The notes: generated by a model not told the origin, from the letters alone. DNA of 64,000 bases from Clostridia bacterium (GCA_017515985.1 JAFWDV010000010.1:1-64000); one strand, 5' to 3'. Counted from the stretch's first letter, positions 36,676-45,810 are shown. A program made the numbers and translations.

Positions 36676-37146
36676 ATGGAAAATATGAGTGTTGGGGTAT
36701 ACTATGAGCAAATTGCTCAAAGATGTCGGAATGTGCTGGAAAATGGTGTAAATGAAGATGAAGCTCGAATTCTGATTCAAGGTCTTGACAGTGCAGAAGG
36801 TCTGCTTAAGTTTGTCAAGGGCGAGTACACTTTACCAGACTACGATGTTCCAAAGGATTCACCACATGGAATGAGCTTTTCGTATATTCATAGTTGTGAA
36901 GAGAACATAAGAATAGTTGAAGAGCTCTTTAAGAAAATGGATGAAGCCGCTGGTGCATCAGGCAAAGATGAATCTAGTAATATTGCTAATCAGGAACCAA
37001 AAGGTGAGGGTAGTAATACAGAAGATTCATCTGAGCAAACAGAGCAAGAGGAGTACTATGAAGAAAACATGCCGAAAAGAAGGCACAGTTTGGCATACAA
37101 ATTGGTTGAATTCTTCTCTCCATGGGAATTGGAGGACGAAGATTAA
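36676..37146 (+). CDS. GC-rich orphan gene, hypothetical acidic protein
   Basis: The 156-residue cytoplasmic protein has a helical N-terminal half (residues 1-95, with CRNVLENGVNEDEARILIQG and SYIHSCEENIRIVEELFKKM), a low-complexity Ser/Glu/Gln linker, and a short conserved-looking end (RRHSLAYKLVEFFSPWELEDED). I recognise no family. Base composition is richer in G+C than its neighbours but less extreme than the other cassettes. It has its own promoter with a 5' hairpin and a strong two-way terminator. ATG 36676 follows GGGAGG. Confidence 0.7.
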   Translation: MENMSVGVYYEQIAQRCRNVLENGVNEDEARILIQGLDSAEGLLKFVKGEYTLPDYDVPKDSPHGMSFSYIHSCEENIRIVEELFKKMDEAAGASGKDESSNIANQEPKGEGSNTEDSSEQTEQEEYYEENMPKRRHSLAYKLVEFFSPWELEDED

Positions 37147-37183
37147 AGCCGATTAAAGCCAACAAATAAAAGTCCGACAAACA

Positions 37184-37226
37184 ATCAAGCGGGAACCGTG
37201 CAAATACGGGACCCGCTTGATTTATT
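37184..37226. terminator. Two-way terminator between the 36676 cassette and rnhA
   Basis: ATCAAGCGGG (37184-37193) pairs with CCCGCTTGAT (37212-37221), with an inner CCGT/ACGG pair. The rnhA stop codon is directly next to it. Confidence 0.88.
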
Positions 37227-37653
37227 GTGGTATAGCATTTCTTGCTAATTCATCACATCTATTGTTTAATTCATTATCGCTATGACCTTTTACTTTATTG
37301 AATGTAACATCGTGAATCTGTATCAAATTATATAATTCAACCCATAGCTCTTTATTTTTAACTGGTTCATTTCCTGCGGTTTTCCAACCTTTTTTCATCC
37401 AATTATAAATCCAACCTTGATTAAAGCAATTTACAACATATGCGCTATCACTATATACATTTACTTTACATGGATGTTTTAAGAGCTTTAATGCTTTTAG
37501 AACTGCAGTTATTTCCATTATATTATTTGTGGTTTCTTTTGAACCACCTGATATTTCTTTTTTTATATTTTTATAAATTAAAACAGCTCCCCAGCCACCT
37601 GGACCAGGATTTCCAGAACATGCTCCGTCAGTATAAATTGTTACTTCATCCAT
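37222..37653 (-). CDS. rnhA: Ribonuclease HI
   Basis: A 143-residue RNase H1 with the four catalytic acids: Asp in IYTDGACSGNPGPGGWG (residue 8), Glu in NNIMEITAVLKAL, Asp in VYSDSAYVVN, and Asp in GHSDNELNNRCDELA. The length matches the E. coli type without an extra hybrid-binding domain. It removes RNA from RNA-DNA hybrids. It stands alone on the minus strand. Confidence 0.95.
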   Translation of the reverse strand: MDEVTIYTDGACSGNPGPGGWGAVLIYKNIKKEISGGSKETTNNIMEITAVLKALKLLKHPCKVNVYSDSAYVVNCFNQGWIYNWMKKGWKTAGNEPVKNKELWVELYNLIQIHDVTFNKVKGHSDNELNNRCDELARNAIPQ

Positions 37654-37798
37654 AATTAAAAATCATTCCTTTACTATAAGAGCTTTTTTATGATATCATA
37701 GATACCGTAAGAAACTCATGTTTTTCAAATTATTAAAATTATATAATGTAAATGAATATATTGCAACAGTAATTTGAAAATGAAAAGGAGGGTAACAA

Positions 37799-38638
37799 AT
37801 GAAAACGGTAGTTATAACGGGGAGTGCCAGAGGATTAGGGTTTAATATGGCCAAATTTTTCAGAGTTTACAATTTTAATGTTGTAATAAGTGATTTGAAA
37901 GAAGAAAATCTTATAAAAGCAAAAGAGGAGCTAAGCAAGGAAAGTTCAGAAGGAATGGTAGATTATCACGTTTGTGATGTTTCTAAATATTCAGATCAAA
38001 AAACTTTAATGGAATACGCTACTCAAAAATTTGAGAAAGTTGATATATGGATTAATAATGCAGGTGTGAATCAACCTCAAAAAGCCATTTGGGAACTAGA
38101 TGAGAATGAAATAAATACAATTATTGATGTAGATTTAAAAGGAACTATATATGGATGTAAAGTAGCAATGGAAGAAATGTCCAAAAATCATGAAGGTGCT
38201 ATATATAACGTAGAAGGTTATGGTAGCAATGATGCGCATATGTTAGGCTTAAATGTATATGGTACAAGTAAAAGAGCAGTAACATATTTTACAGAGAGCT
38301 TAGCGCAAGAAGCTGAGCAAAGAAATACAGGTGTTATAGTTGGAAAACTAAGTCCTGGAATAATGATTACAGACTTTACTACACATTCACTTGTTAATGA
38401 TGATATAAATCTAAGTGAAAAAACTAAAAAGGTTTACAATATATTAGGTGATACACCAGAAACAGTTGGAAAATTTTTAGTTGATAATATAATTAAAAAC
38501 ACTAAAAATAATGCTAAAATCAATTGGTTAACAAATAGAAAGGCATTTTTTAGATTTTTAACAGCTGGATTTAATAAAAGAGATTTTTTTGCTAATGAAA
38601 AGTCACTTCCATTGGATACAGAGGAGAACAAAAAATAA
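37799..38638 (+). CDS. Short-chain dehydrogenase/reductase
   Basis: A 279-residue NAD(P)-dependent SDR: cofactor motif TGSARGLG (residues 7-14), structural INNAGVN near residue 86, and catalytic Tyr/Lys in VYGTSKRA near residue 155. The C-terminal 60 residues, rich in Lys/Asn, are longer than in classical SDRs. The substrate is unknown. ATG 37799 follows AAAGGAGGG. It is monocistronic. Confidence 0.88.
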   Translation: MKTVVITGSARGLGFNMAKFFRVYNFNVVISDLKEENLIKAKEELSKESSEGMVDYHVCDVSKYSDQKTLMEYATQKFEKVDIWINNAGVNQPQKAIWELDENEINTIIDVDLKGTIYGCKVAMEEMSKNHEGAIYNVEGYGSNDAHMLGLNVYGTSKRAVTYFTESLAQEAEQRNTGVIVGKLSPGIMITDFTTHSLVNDDINLSEKTKKVYNILGDTPETVGKFLVDNIIKNTKNNAKINWLTNRKAFFRFLTAGFNKRDFFANEKSLPLDTEENKK

Positions 38639-38694
38639 ACATAATAAATGTACTTTTAAAATCTGAGAAAAATCTATAAAAATTTACATAACTC

Positions 38695-38724
38695 TTGACA
38701 AAGTAACATAAAGTTTGATATAAA
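38695..38724 (+). promoter_or_regulatory. Promoter of tmcAL
   Basis: TTGACA at 38695-38700, an 18-bp spacer, TATAAA at 38719-38724. It produces an unusually long leader of about 120 nt. Confidence 0.7.
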
Positions 38725-38795
38725 TATATGAAATATTATGTAATCTGTAGAAAAATTGTATATGCTTTTTAATACAGAAGTTCGTCATTTATATA

Positions 38796-38832
38796 AATAC
38801 TACCGAATGAAAATTCGTGTAGTTATTTTTAT
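38796..38832 (+). terminator. Attenuator-like hairpin in the tmcAL leader
   Basis: TAAATACTACCGAAT pairs with ATTCGTGTAGTTATTT around a GAAA loop and is followed by T-rich sequence, just upstream of the gene's ribosome site. It could be a premature terminator; no known riboswitch class was recognised. Confidence 0.5.
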
Positions 38833-38853
38833 GACAGAGAAGGGGGTTACAAG

Positions 38854-40092
38854 ATGGATGAAAACAAAGTGCTAGGTATTGTTGCAGAATATAATCCTTT
38901 TCATAATGGTCACATGTACCATTTGAGCAAAGCAAAAGAAAAATCAGGTACACAATATGCAATATGTGTAATGAGCGGAAACTTTGTACAAAGAGGTAAT
39001 AGTTCAATATTAAATAAGTGGAAAAAAGCTGAAATGGCTTTGCTAAATGGTGTAGATCTAGTAATTGAACTTCCTACAATATACAGTGTGTCAAGTGCGG
39101 AAGGCTTTTCTTCTGGAGCTATGAAAATATTAAAAAGTTTAAATATAGTTGATGCTGTGTCATTTGGTACAGAAACTGATGATTATGCAGCTTTAAATAA
39201 CATTGCTGGAGTTGTATGTGACGAACCAAAGCAATACAAGGAATTGCTTAATAGAGAGTTAAGCAAAGGTTTGTCATTTCCAAAAGCAAGAGAAAATGCT
39301 TTAATGCTATATTTTAATAATAATGAGAGATACGAAAATATACTTAATGGACCAAATAACATATTAGCAGTGGAATATTTAAAGGCTCTAAAGAAGTTAA
39401 AATCTAAGATACAGCCTATACCTGTAAAGAGAGAAAAAGTGTATTATAATGATAATTCTATAGTAGATGAATTTGCAAGTGCAACTGCAATTAGAGGCTT
39501 TATAAAGAATAAACAATTCGGAGATATAAGAAAAGTTGTACCAATTTCTTCATATGAGATACTTAGAAGTGAAGATGAAATCGGTAATACAGTGGTCGAT
39601 ATATATTCATATGAAAAAGAGATTATTTATAATTTAAGAAGAATGACAGTTGAAGAAATTGCTGATTTACCAGATGTTAGTGAAGGGTTGGAAAATAGTA
39701 TAAAGAATGCAGCAAACTTTACTAATAATTTATCAGACTTGATTGATGCTGTTAAGACTAAGAGATATACACAATCTAGAATTCAAAGGATATTAATATG
39801 CTCTTTACTTGGAATAACCAAAAAGGATGTTGAGATGGCAAAAAAGACGATTCCATATGTTAGAATCTTAGGGTTTAATGAGCATGGAAAAGAGCTACTA
39901 TCAAGAATAAATAAGATTAATCCAAAGTTACCTGTAATTACATCAGTAAAGAAATTTAAAGATGCCAATACAAATAAGGTATACAACAGAATGCTTGATA
40001 TAGATATTTTTGCTACTGACATTTATAGTCTTGCTTGCAAAAATGATAATATTGCAAATTCTGATTACACGAAAAACATGGTTATAATATAA
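38854..40092 (+). CDS. tmcAL: tRNA(Met) cytidine acetate ligase TmcAL
   Basis: The 412-residue nucleotidyltransferase-like enzyme was formerly YlbM. The N-terminal GIVAEYNPFHNGHMYHL carries the HIGH-like motif, and CVMSGNFVQRGNSSILNKW follows, both hallmarks of the family. It makes N4-acetylcytidine at the wobble position of elongator tRNA-Met from acetate and ATP, which fits an acetate-producing anaerobe. The gene has its own promoter and a long leader with an attenuator-like hairpin. Confidence 0.93.
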   Translation: MDENKVLGIVAEYNPFHNGHMYHLSKAKEKSGTQYAICVMSGNFVQRGNSSILNKWKKAEMALLNGVDLVIELPTIYSVSSAEGFSSGAMKILKSLNIVDAVSFGTETDDYAALNNIAGVVCDEPKQYKELLNRELSKGLSFPKARENALMLYFNNNERYENILNGPNNILAVEYLKALKKLKSKIQPIPVKREKVYYNDNSIVDEFASATAIRGFIKNKQFGDIRKVVPISSYEILRSEDEIGNTVVDIYSYEKEIIYNLRRMTVEEIADLPDVSEGLENSIKNAANFTNNLSDLIDAVKTKRYTQSRIQRILICSLLGITKKDVEMAKKTIPYVRILGFNEHGKELLSRINKINPKLPVITSVKKFKDANTNKVYNRMLDIDIFATDIYSLACKNDNIANSDYTKNMVII

Positions 40093-40160
40093 CATGCTTG
40101 TTCTACTAAAATAAACTTCTGAATAAAAATTATGTATGAATAATTTTGTTTGGAGGAAAA

Positions 40161-40820
40161 ATGAAAAACAAAAGAAAGCTTTATAAGAAGAAAAATAGGC
40201 TTTTTACAATTATTGAAAATCATATAAATCAAAATTGCAAAGAATATATAATTGCAACTTTAGTATTTTTTATAGGGATAGTAATCGGCATTATAATAAT
40301 AAATTTTTCTAATAATGAAAATAGAGTAAGTATAACAGGCTATATAAATGAGTTTGTAAAATCAATAAAAAGCGGTGAATATGAAATAGATGGCAAAGCA
40401 GTACTCATTAAATCAATTTTTACGAATTTAAAAATTGCATGTATAATTTGGATTGCAGGATCAACGATAATTGGTATTCCAGTTGTGTACTTTGTACTTG
40501 GTTATAAAGGATTCTGTATAGGTTATTCTATATCGGCCGTGATGGCAACACTTGGAAATGTTTCAGGTTTGATATTTTGCAGTAGTACTATGCTAATAAA
40601 AAATATCATAGAGGTTCCGTGTTTATTAGCGTTGGCTGTTAGTTCAGTAAAAATGTATAAAGCAGTCATAAAGAAATACGACAAAAGCAATATAAAATCT
40701 GAGATTTGTAGACACACTTTCTTTTCAATGTTTGCGACGATAGGTCTTATGATATCCTCAGTTTTGGAGTGTTTTTTTACATCATATTTCTTTAGCAACA
40801 TAATAATAAAATTTATTTAA
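40161..40820 (+). CDS. spoIIM: Stage II sporulation protein M
   Basis: A 219-residue membrane protein with about five helices. NFSNNENRVS follows helix 1, and the region IVIGIIIINF to IWIAGSTIIGIPVVYFVLGYKGFCIGY matches SpoIIM. Together with SpoIIP (52367) and SpoIID it forms the DMP complex that remodels septal wall during engulfment. ATG 40161 follows TTGGAGG. No clear sigma-E promoter was found upstream. Confidence 0.92.
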   Translation: MKNKRKLYKKKNRLFTIIENHINQNCKEYIIATLVFFIGIVIGIIIINFSNNENRVSITGYINEFVKSIKSGEYEIDGKAVLIKSIFTNLKIACIIWIAGSTIIGIPVVYFVLGYKGFCIGYSISAVMATLGNVSGLIFCSSTMLIKNIIEVPCLLALAVSSVKMYKAVIKKYDKSNIKSEICRHTFFSMFATIGLMISSVLECFFTSYFFSNIIIKFI

Positions 40821-40837
40821 AAAATAGATAAAAACTA

Positions 40838-40866
40838 TTTACTTTTGGTTTTTAATTTGATATAAC
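40838..40866 (+). promoter_or_regulatory. Promoter of the Xer recombinase gene
   Basis: TTTACT at 40838-40843, a 17-bp spacer, TATAAC at 40861-40866. Confidence 0.65.
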
Positions 40867-40911
40867 ATATGTAGTTTATGTAAATTCAAAAATTAAATGG
40901 GGGAAAATGAA

Positions 40912-41793
40912 ATGGATAAACAAATAAATAATTTTTTGGAATTTCTTCAAAAAGACAAGAAATTAACAGAAAACACATTACAATCATATAAAAGGGATAT
41001 AAATCAATTCGAAGAATATATAAATAAAAATAATTTAGATTATGCTAAAGCTGATGAAGCTACTATAAAGGGATACTTAGCGTATCTACAAGAAAATGGT
41101 AAAAAAACATCAACTGTTTCAAGAAACTTAGCATCTATCAGATCTTTCTATCAATATTCAGTTAGATCAAAAGATATAGTTGCTGATCCAACAGAGAATG
41201 TTCAATCACCAAAAATCGAAAAAAGAATTCCCAACGTTTTATCTACAAAGGAAGTTGAATTATTACTAGAGCAACCTGTAGATACAGATTTAAAAGGAAT
41301 TAGAGATAAGGCAATGCTTGAATTTGCATATGCTACAGGTATGAGAGTTACAGAAATTATTTCTTTAAATATTAAAGATGTTAATGTTAAAGAAGGATAT
41401 GTAATTTGTAGAACAGGTACAAAGCAAAGAACTATTCCTTTAGGAGAATTATCTGTTGCAGCATTAAAGAACTATATCGAAGAATCAAGACCATACTTGA
41501 TTAAGAGCGATGATGCAGAGTCTTTATTTGTTAATATAAATGGAAAAAGATTAACAAGACAAGGTTTCTGGAAAATAGTTAAATTCTATAAAGAGCAAGC
41601 TCATATAGATAAAGAAATAACACCAGGAGTTTTAAGACATTCATTTGCAACCCATTTATTACAAAATGGTGCGGACCTAAAAGCAATCCAAACAATGCTT
41701 GGTCACTCAGATATATCATCTACACAAGTATATATGCAATTCCAAGATGAAGGAATTAAGAACATATATAAAAAGACTCACCCAAGAGCTTAA
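40912..41793 (+). CDS. xerD: Tyrosine recombinase XerD-like
   Basis: A 293-residue tyrosine recombinase with an N-terminal SAM-like domain (LTENTLQSYKRDINQFEEYI). The catalytic set is present: Arg in YATGMRVTEI, Lys in RTGTKQRTIPLG, the HxxR-type LRHSFATHLL, His in LGHSDISSTQVYMQF, and Tyr in the same segment. The size and housekeeping setting suggest the chromosome-dimer recombinase, not a phage integrase. ATG 40912 follows GGGGG; an earlier ATG (40897) overlaps that site. Confidence 0.92.
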   Translation: MDKQINNFLEFLQKDKKLTENTLQSYKRDINQFEEYINKNNLDYAKADEATIKGYLAYLQENGKKTSTVSRNLASIRSFYQYSVRSKDIVADPTENVQSPKIEKRIPNVLSTKEVELLLEQPVDTDLKGIRDKAMLEFAYATGMRVTEIISLNIKDVNVKEGYVICRTGTKQRTIPLGELSVAALKNYIEESRPYLIKSDDAESLFVNINGKRLTRQGFWKIVKFYKEQAHIDKEITPGVLRHSFATHLLQNGADLKAIQTMLGHSDISSTQVYMQFQDEGIKNIYKKTHPRA

Positions 41794-41812
41794 TTTAATT
41801 AATATGAATTAT

Positions 41813-41847
41813 AAAATCGGAGGTAAATTAATTACCTTCGATTTTTT
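41813..41847 (+). terminator. Terminator after xerD
   Basis: AAAATCGGAGGTAA pairs with TTACCTTCGATTTT, followed by six T residues. Confidence 0.92.
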
Positions 41848-41930
41848 GAATTTACTATTTTCATATTAAGTTTAGTATGATAGAATCCAAATTGTATAGA
41901 AGTATTAATTCAAAAAGGAGAAGAATACAT

Positions 41931-42947
41931 ATGATTTATCCAAAGTTTTTAAGTAAGGGAGACACAATTGGCGTTCCAGCGCCATCTAGTGGTGCGTATG
42001 ACGAATTCCATTGTTTTAAGCATAAAAATTCAAGAAGAAAATTAGAAGAAATGGGCTATAAAGTTCAATGGTCAGATAATATTTTTAAATCAATAATGTG
42101 TAGGAGCGCAGACGAAAAAACAAGAGCAAGAGAGCTAAATGAAATGTTTGAAAGTACAGAGATTGATTATATAATGTGCGCGTCAGGCGGAGAATTTCTT
42201 GAAGAGATTTTACCATATGTAGAATTTGAAAAATTAGTGAAGAATCCAAAGTGGGTACAAGGATTTTCTGATCCACAAGGAATTTTATTTCCTATAACTA
42301 CAAAATACGATATAGCAACAATATATGGTTTGAATTTTGGAGATTATGGGACGGAGCCTTACACAAGAGATATAGCAGATAATTTAGAAATTATAACAGG
42401 AAATATAATAAAGCAAACCAATTATGATATGTATGAGAATGAACGTGGTGAAAAGATAACTGGACTTGAGCCATATAATTTTACAGATAAGGTTGTATGG
42501 AAAAATCTTAATAGAGAAAAGATTGAAGTTTCAGGAAGAATAATTGGTGGAAATTTAGACGTAACACTTGATTTATGCGGAACTAAATACGATGGAACAA
42601 AAGATTTTATAAATAAATATAAAGATGACGGAATTATATGGTATTTTGATAATTGTGATAAATCCATTGAGGATGTAATAAGAGCAATGTGGAAATTCAA
42701 TGAATTAGGATATTTTGAATATACAAAGGCAGTTATTTTTGGAAGAAATGGAAACGACAGGGAATCATATATTGGATATACAATGGAAACAGCTTTAAAA
42801 GATACTGTAATAGCCAAAAAAGATATTCCGATTATATATGATGCAGATGTGTCACACAAAGGTCCATGCCTAACAATAATAAATGGTGCAATTGCAACAG
42901 TTTATTCAGAAAATGGAAGCGGAAGTATAAGTTTTGAACTTAAATAA
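41931..42947 (+). CDS. S66-family LD-carboxypeptidase/MccF-like peptidase
   Basis: A 338-residue serine peptidase. GDTIGVPAPSS near residue 9, the nucleophile region with GFSDPQGILFPI near residue 110, and the late GPCLTIINGAIATV fit family S66 (LD-carboxypeptidase; MccF type cleaves microcin C-like compounds). It may trim muropeptides or give immunity to peptide-nucleotide antibiotics. ATG 41931 follows AAAAAGGAG; the frame from 41877 lacks a ribosome site. Confidence 0.85.
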   Translation: MIYPKFLSKGDTIGVPAPSSGAYDEFHCFKHKNSRRKLEEMGYKVQWSDNIFKSIMCRSADEKTRARELNEMFESTEIDYIMCASGGEFLEEILPYVEFEKLVKNPKWVQGFSDPQGILFPITTKYDIATIYGLNFGDYGTEPYTRDIADNLEIITGNIIKQTNYDMYENERGEKITGLEPYNFTDKVVWKNLNREKIEVSGRIIGGNLDVTLDLCGTKYDGTKDFINKYKDDGIIWYFDNCDKSIEDVIRAMWKFNELGYFEYTKAVIFGRNGNDRESYIGYTMETALKDTVIAKKDIPIIYDADVSHKGPCLTIINGAIATVYSENGSGSISFELK

Positions 42948-42948
42948 T

Positions 42949-42965
42949 GTCCGTCCCTAAAATTT
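42949..42965 (+). repeat. Right-end remnant of the dispersed repeat before exoA
   Basis: GTCCGTCCCTAAAATTT matches the right end of the palindrome family; it supplies the bases directly before the AAGGAGG of the next gene. Confidence 0.55.
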
Positions 42966-42979
42966 AAGGAGGAAGTAGT

Positions 42980-43729
42980 ATGAAATTAATATCATGGAAT
43001 GTAGCAGGATTTAGAGCATGTTTGAAGAAAGGTTTTGAAGATTTCTTTAATGAAGTAGATGCTGATGTTTTTTGTATGCAGGAGGCAAAGGTTACAGAAG
43101 ACCAATTTGATTATAGACCAGAAGGATATGAAATGTATTTATATCCTGCCGAGAAAAAAGGTTATTCTGGAACACTCGTATATTCAAAGGTTAAGCCAAT
43201 TAAAGTGACATATGGTTTAGGTATAGAGGAGCATGACCACGAGGGTAGAGTAATTACAATGGAATTTGATAAATTCTTTTTAATAAATCTGTATGTTCCA
43301 AATGTTAAGAGAGATTTATCTCGATTAGACTACAGAATGATATGGGAAGATGATTTCAGAGCATATCTTAAAAAATTGAAAGAAACCAAGCCTGTAGTTG
43401 TTTGTGGTGATTTTAATGTTGCACATGAGGAAATTGATATAAAGAATGCTAAATCCAACAGAGGAAATGCCGGATTTACTGATGAAGAAAGGGCTAAGTT
43501 TACGGAGCTTCTAAACGCAGATTTTATTGACACATATAGACATTTCCATCCAGATGATGAAAGATATACTTGGTGGAGCTATATGGGTAATGCTAGAGCA
43601 AAGAATGTTGGTTGGAGACTTGATTATTTTATAGTTTCAAAAGATTTCCTAAGTGAAGTTGAAGAAACAAGAATCTATGATGAAGTAATGGGCAGTGACC
43701 ATTGTCCTGTTGGTTTAACAATTAAATAA
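42980..43729 (+). CDS. exoA: Exodeoxyribonuclease III / AP endonuclease
   Basis: A 249-residue EEP-family nuclease: MKLISWNVAGFRACL start, catalytic Glu in FCMQEAKV, then VVCGDFNVAHEEID, RLDYFIVS and the closing GSDHCPVGL. All catalytic residues are present. It repairs abasic sites and trims 3' ends. ATG 42980 follows AAGGAGG. Confidence 0.95.
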   Translation: MKLISWNVAGFRACLKKGFEDFFNEVDADVFCMQEAKVTEDQFDYRPEGYEMYLYPAEKKGYSGTLVYSKVKPIKVTYGLGIEEHDHEGRVITMEFDKFFLINLYVPNVKRDLSRLDYRMIWEDDFRAYLKKLKETKPVVVCGDFNVAHEEIDIKNAKSNRGNAGFTDEERAKFTELLNADFIDTYRHFHPDDERYTWWSYMGNARAKNVGWRLDYFIVSKDFLSEVEETRIYDEVMGSDHCPVGLTIK

Positions 43730-43751
43730 TTTTTTTTTAGGAGTGATGAGT

Positions 43752-44447
43752 ATGTATAATAGACCTGAGACGACATTATTTATGATTGAATCTTTAGATG
43801 GAAAGATTAATAGTGGAAATAGCGATGCTTTAGATGTTGATAGGGATTGGAAAACAATCGACGGTGTAAAGCAAGGACTTAAGCAGTATTATGATTTAGA
43901 GCAAGAAACTGATTTATATTCTTTAAATAGTGGTAGGGTTATGGCTAAAATTGGTGTTAATGAAAGAACTGATGAGCCAAATAAAACCATTTGCAGTTTT
44001 ATTATTATAGATAGGAAGCCTCATTTAAATGAAAATGGTGTTGGTTTTTTATGTAAGTGGGTTAATAAACTGTTTTTAGTAACAGATAATAAGGATCATC
44101 CTGCCTTTAATCTAAAGGAAAAGTATGATAATTTGGTTATTATTTATTACGATGAAATTAATTTAACGACTCTTATGGAAGATTTATATGATAAGTACAA
44201 TGTGGATAAAATAACAATACAAACAGGTGGCACACTTAATTGTGAATTTCTAAGATCTGGTTTAATAGATCGTGTTAATATTGTAATTGCACCATTATTG
44301 GTAGGTGGGGCTGATACGTCAACATTAATTGATGGAAAAGCTATTTCTACAGTTGAAGAGCTAGGGAAACTAAAGGCCTTGCAGCTTGAAGATTGTGTTG
44401 TTCTTAAAAATTCTTATGTTCAACTTAAGTATAAAGTTTTAAATTAG
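43752..44447 (+). CDS. RibD C-terminal/dihydrofolate-reductase-like protein
   Basis: A 231-residue stand-alone RibD_C-type reductase: N-terminal RPETTLFMIESLDGKIN, then ITIQTGGTLNCEFLRSGLIDRVNIVIAPLLVGG near residue 155, the classic RibD reductase motif. With no deaminase domain and no rib operon nearby, it may reduce another pyrimidine-like or pterin-like compound. TAGGAG sits eight bases before ATG 43752, so the upstream GTG and ATG codons are less likely. Confidence 0.88.
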   Translation: MYNRPETTLFMIESLDGKINSGNSDALDVDRDWKTIDGVKQGLKQYYDLEQETDLYSLNSGRVMAKIGVNERTDEPNKTICSFIIIDRKPHLNENGVGFLCKWVNKLFLVTDNKDHPAFNLKEKYDNLVIIYYDEINLTTLMEDLYDKYNVDKITIQTGGTLNCEFLRSGLIDRVNIVIAPLLVGGADTSTLIDGKAISTVEELGKLKALQLEDCVVLKNSYVQLKYKVLN

Positions 44448-44449
44448 TG

Positions 44450-44478
44450 TTGCAATTAGTTTTTTGTTGTAATAAAAT
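44450..44478 (+). promoter_or_regulatory. Promoter of the 27-residue ORF
   Basis: TTGCAA at 44450-44455, a 17-bp spacer, TAAAAT at 44473-44478. Confidence 0.78.
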
Positions 44479-44511
44479 ATCAATAATAAAATTCTGAGAG
44501 GAAGATGTATT

Positions 44512-44595
44512 ATGATTAAATTGAAAAATGTTCAATTGAATTTAAGACGTCAAGTATGGAGAATTAGTCACCCATACTTGTTTGCCGAGGAGTAA
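44512..44595 (+). CDS. Small 27-residue protein or leader peptide
   Basis: A short open frame beginning MIKLKNVQLNLRRQVW and ending HPYLFAEE has its own near-consensus promoter, GAGAGGAAG ribosome site and a strong terminator 33 bases after the stop. It is not hydrophobic and is net basic in the middle. It is not followed by an alternative antiterminator that I can see, so a classical attenuation leader is less likely than a free-standing small protein. I recognise no family. Conservation across relatives would settle whether it is coding. Confidence 0.55.
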   Translation: MIKLKNVQLNLRRQVWRISHPYLFAEE

Positions 44596-44627
44596 TTATA
44601 ATACACAGTATAAAGTAATAAAAGTAG

Positions 44628-44677
44628 AAGATGTATGAGTGATTAAAAAATTAAAAATCACTTGTGCATCTTTTTTT
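44628..44677 (+). terminator. Terminator after the 27-residue ORF
   Basis: Fifteen-pair stem (GATGTATGAGTGATT with AATCACTTGTGCATC, three G-T pairs) and seven T residues. Confidence 0.92.
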
Positions 44678-44748
44678 AAGTGCACTTATTTTGCGTAGGT
44701 ACACTTTTTTTGCTCTCAGAATTTTTAAGAAAAAAAGGAGGAATTATT

Positions 44749-45795
44749 ATGAATAATGTAAGTATTGAGGAGTTTCATGTTTTAAAAAATTTAGTAGGAT
44801 GTAACACAATTAAAGATTGTGAAAACAAAAAAATTTTGGACTATATCGAAAGCTATTTAAAGCCTAAAGGATTTATAACAGAAAGTAAGACAAATAATTT
44901 AGTTATGAGTATAGGCAAATACCCTAAAATCGGATTTTTAGGTCATACAGATACAGTTGAATATATCGATGAATTTAAAACTCCATTTAATTTAACCTTA
45001 AAAGATAATTATCTATATGGGCTTGGAGCTTGTGATATGAAAGGCGGTATTGCTGCTATGCTAGATGCAGTTGCTAAAATTGACTTTTCAAAGCTTAAAG
45101 GCGGCATGAAATTGTATTTTACATATGATGAAGAAATTGGTTTTGGTGGAATCAATGAGCTTGTTGATAATAATAATCAATTTCCAGAGGTCATGATTTT
45201 TGGTGAACCTACTAATAATGAGCCATTAGTTGGAAGTAAAGGTTTGATGGAATATGAAATAACATTTAAAGGTTTAAAAGCTCATTCAAGCGATCCTGAT
45301 AAAGGGATTAGCGCGAATTTGAATGCTGTAAAGTTTTTGTATGAGCTAGAAGGTTTTTATAATAGTGAGATAAAGCCAGATAGTGAAAAACACTATTTAA
45401 TTCCATATACAACAATGAATGTTGGTTTAATTAATGGCGGTAGTGCAAAAAATTCTGTGCCTGCAAGTTGTAAAGTTTCAATAGATTTTCGTGTTATAAA
45501 TAAAGAGCATATGGATAAAATTGAAAAGAAAGTTGATCAGCTTGCAAAAATTTATAAAGCAAGCGTTAGTATGATTGAGTGTATAAAACCATTTATTGAT
45601 AATGTTAACTTTTATGATGAAATAAAGACTGCAAATTTTATGACTGAAGCTAGTTTGGTCAAAGATTGTAGCAAACGAATTATTCTAGGAACTGGCCCTA
45701 TGACTGCGCATGAAGTAAATGAACATATATCTGTTGATAGCTACCGCAAGCTTGTTAAGCAGTATGAAGAATTAATTTATAAGATTTGCAAATAA
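44749..45795 (+). CDS. M20-family metallopeptidase (ArgE/DapE type)
   Basis: A 348-residue zinc peptidase or deacylase with metal ligands in FLGHTDTVEYIDEF (near residue 64), GACDMKGGIAAML (near 91), the general base in TYDEEIGFGG, and a dimerisation insert around residues 165-270. The family removes acyl groups or amino acids from small peptides (ArgE, DapE, LysK). The substrate is not clear. ATG 44749 follows AAAAAGGAGG; the frame from 44680 begins inside the preceding terminator tail. Confidence 0.9.
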   Translation: MNNVSIEEFHVLKNLVGCNTIKDCENKKILDYIESYLKPKGFITESKTNNLVMSIGKYPKIGFLGHTDTVEYIDEFKTPFNLTLKDNYLYGLGACDMKGGIAAMLDAVAKIDFSKLKGGMKLYFTYDEEIGFGGINELVDNNNQFPEVMIFGEPTNNEPLVGSKGLMEYEITFKGLKAHSSDPDKGISANLNAVKFLYELEGFYNSEIKPDSEKHYLIPYTTMNVGLINGGSAKNSVPASCKVSIDFRVINKEHMDKIEKKVDQLAKIYKASVSMIECIKPFIDNVNFYDEIKTANFMTEASLVKDCSKRIILGTGPMTAHEVNEHISVDSYRKLVKQYEELIYKICK

Positions 45796-45810
45796 AAATA
45801 TAAATAAAAT

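Noticed and set aside
40912..41793. Integrase of a mobile element
   Set aside because: Size and motifs fit a housekeeping Xer recombinase, and no att repeat, tRNA target or mobile cargo is adjacent.
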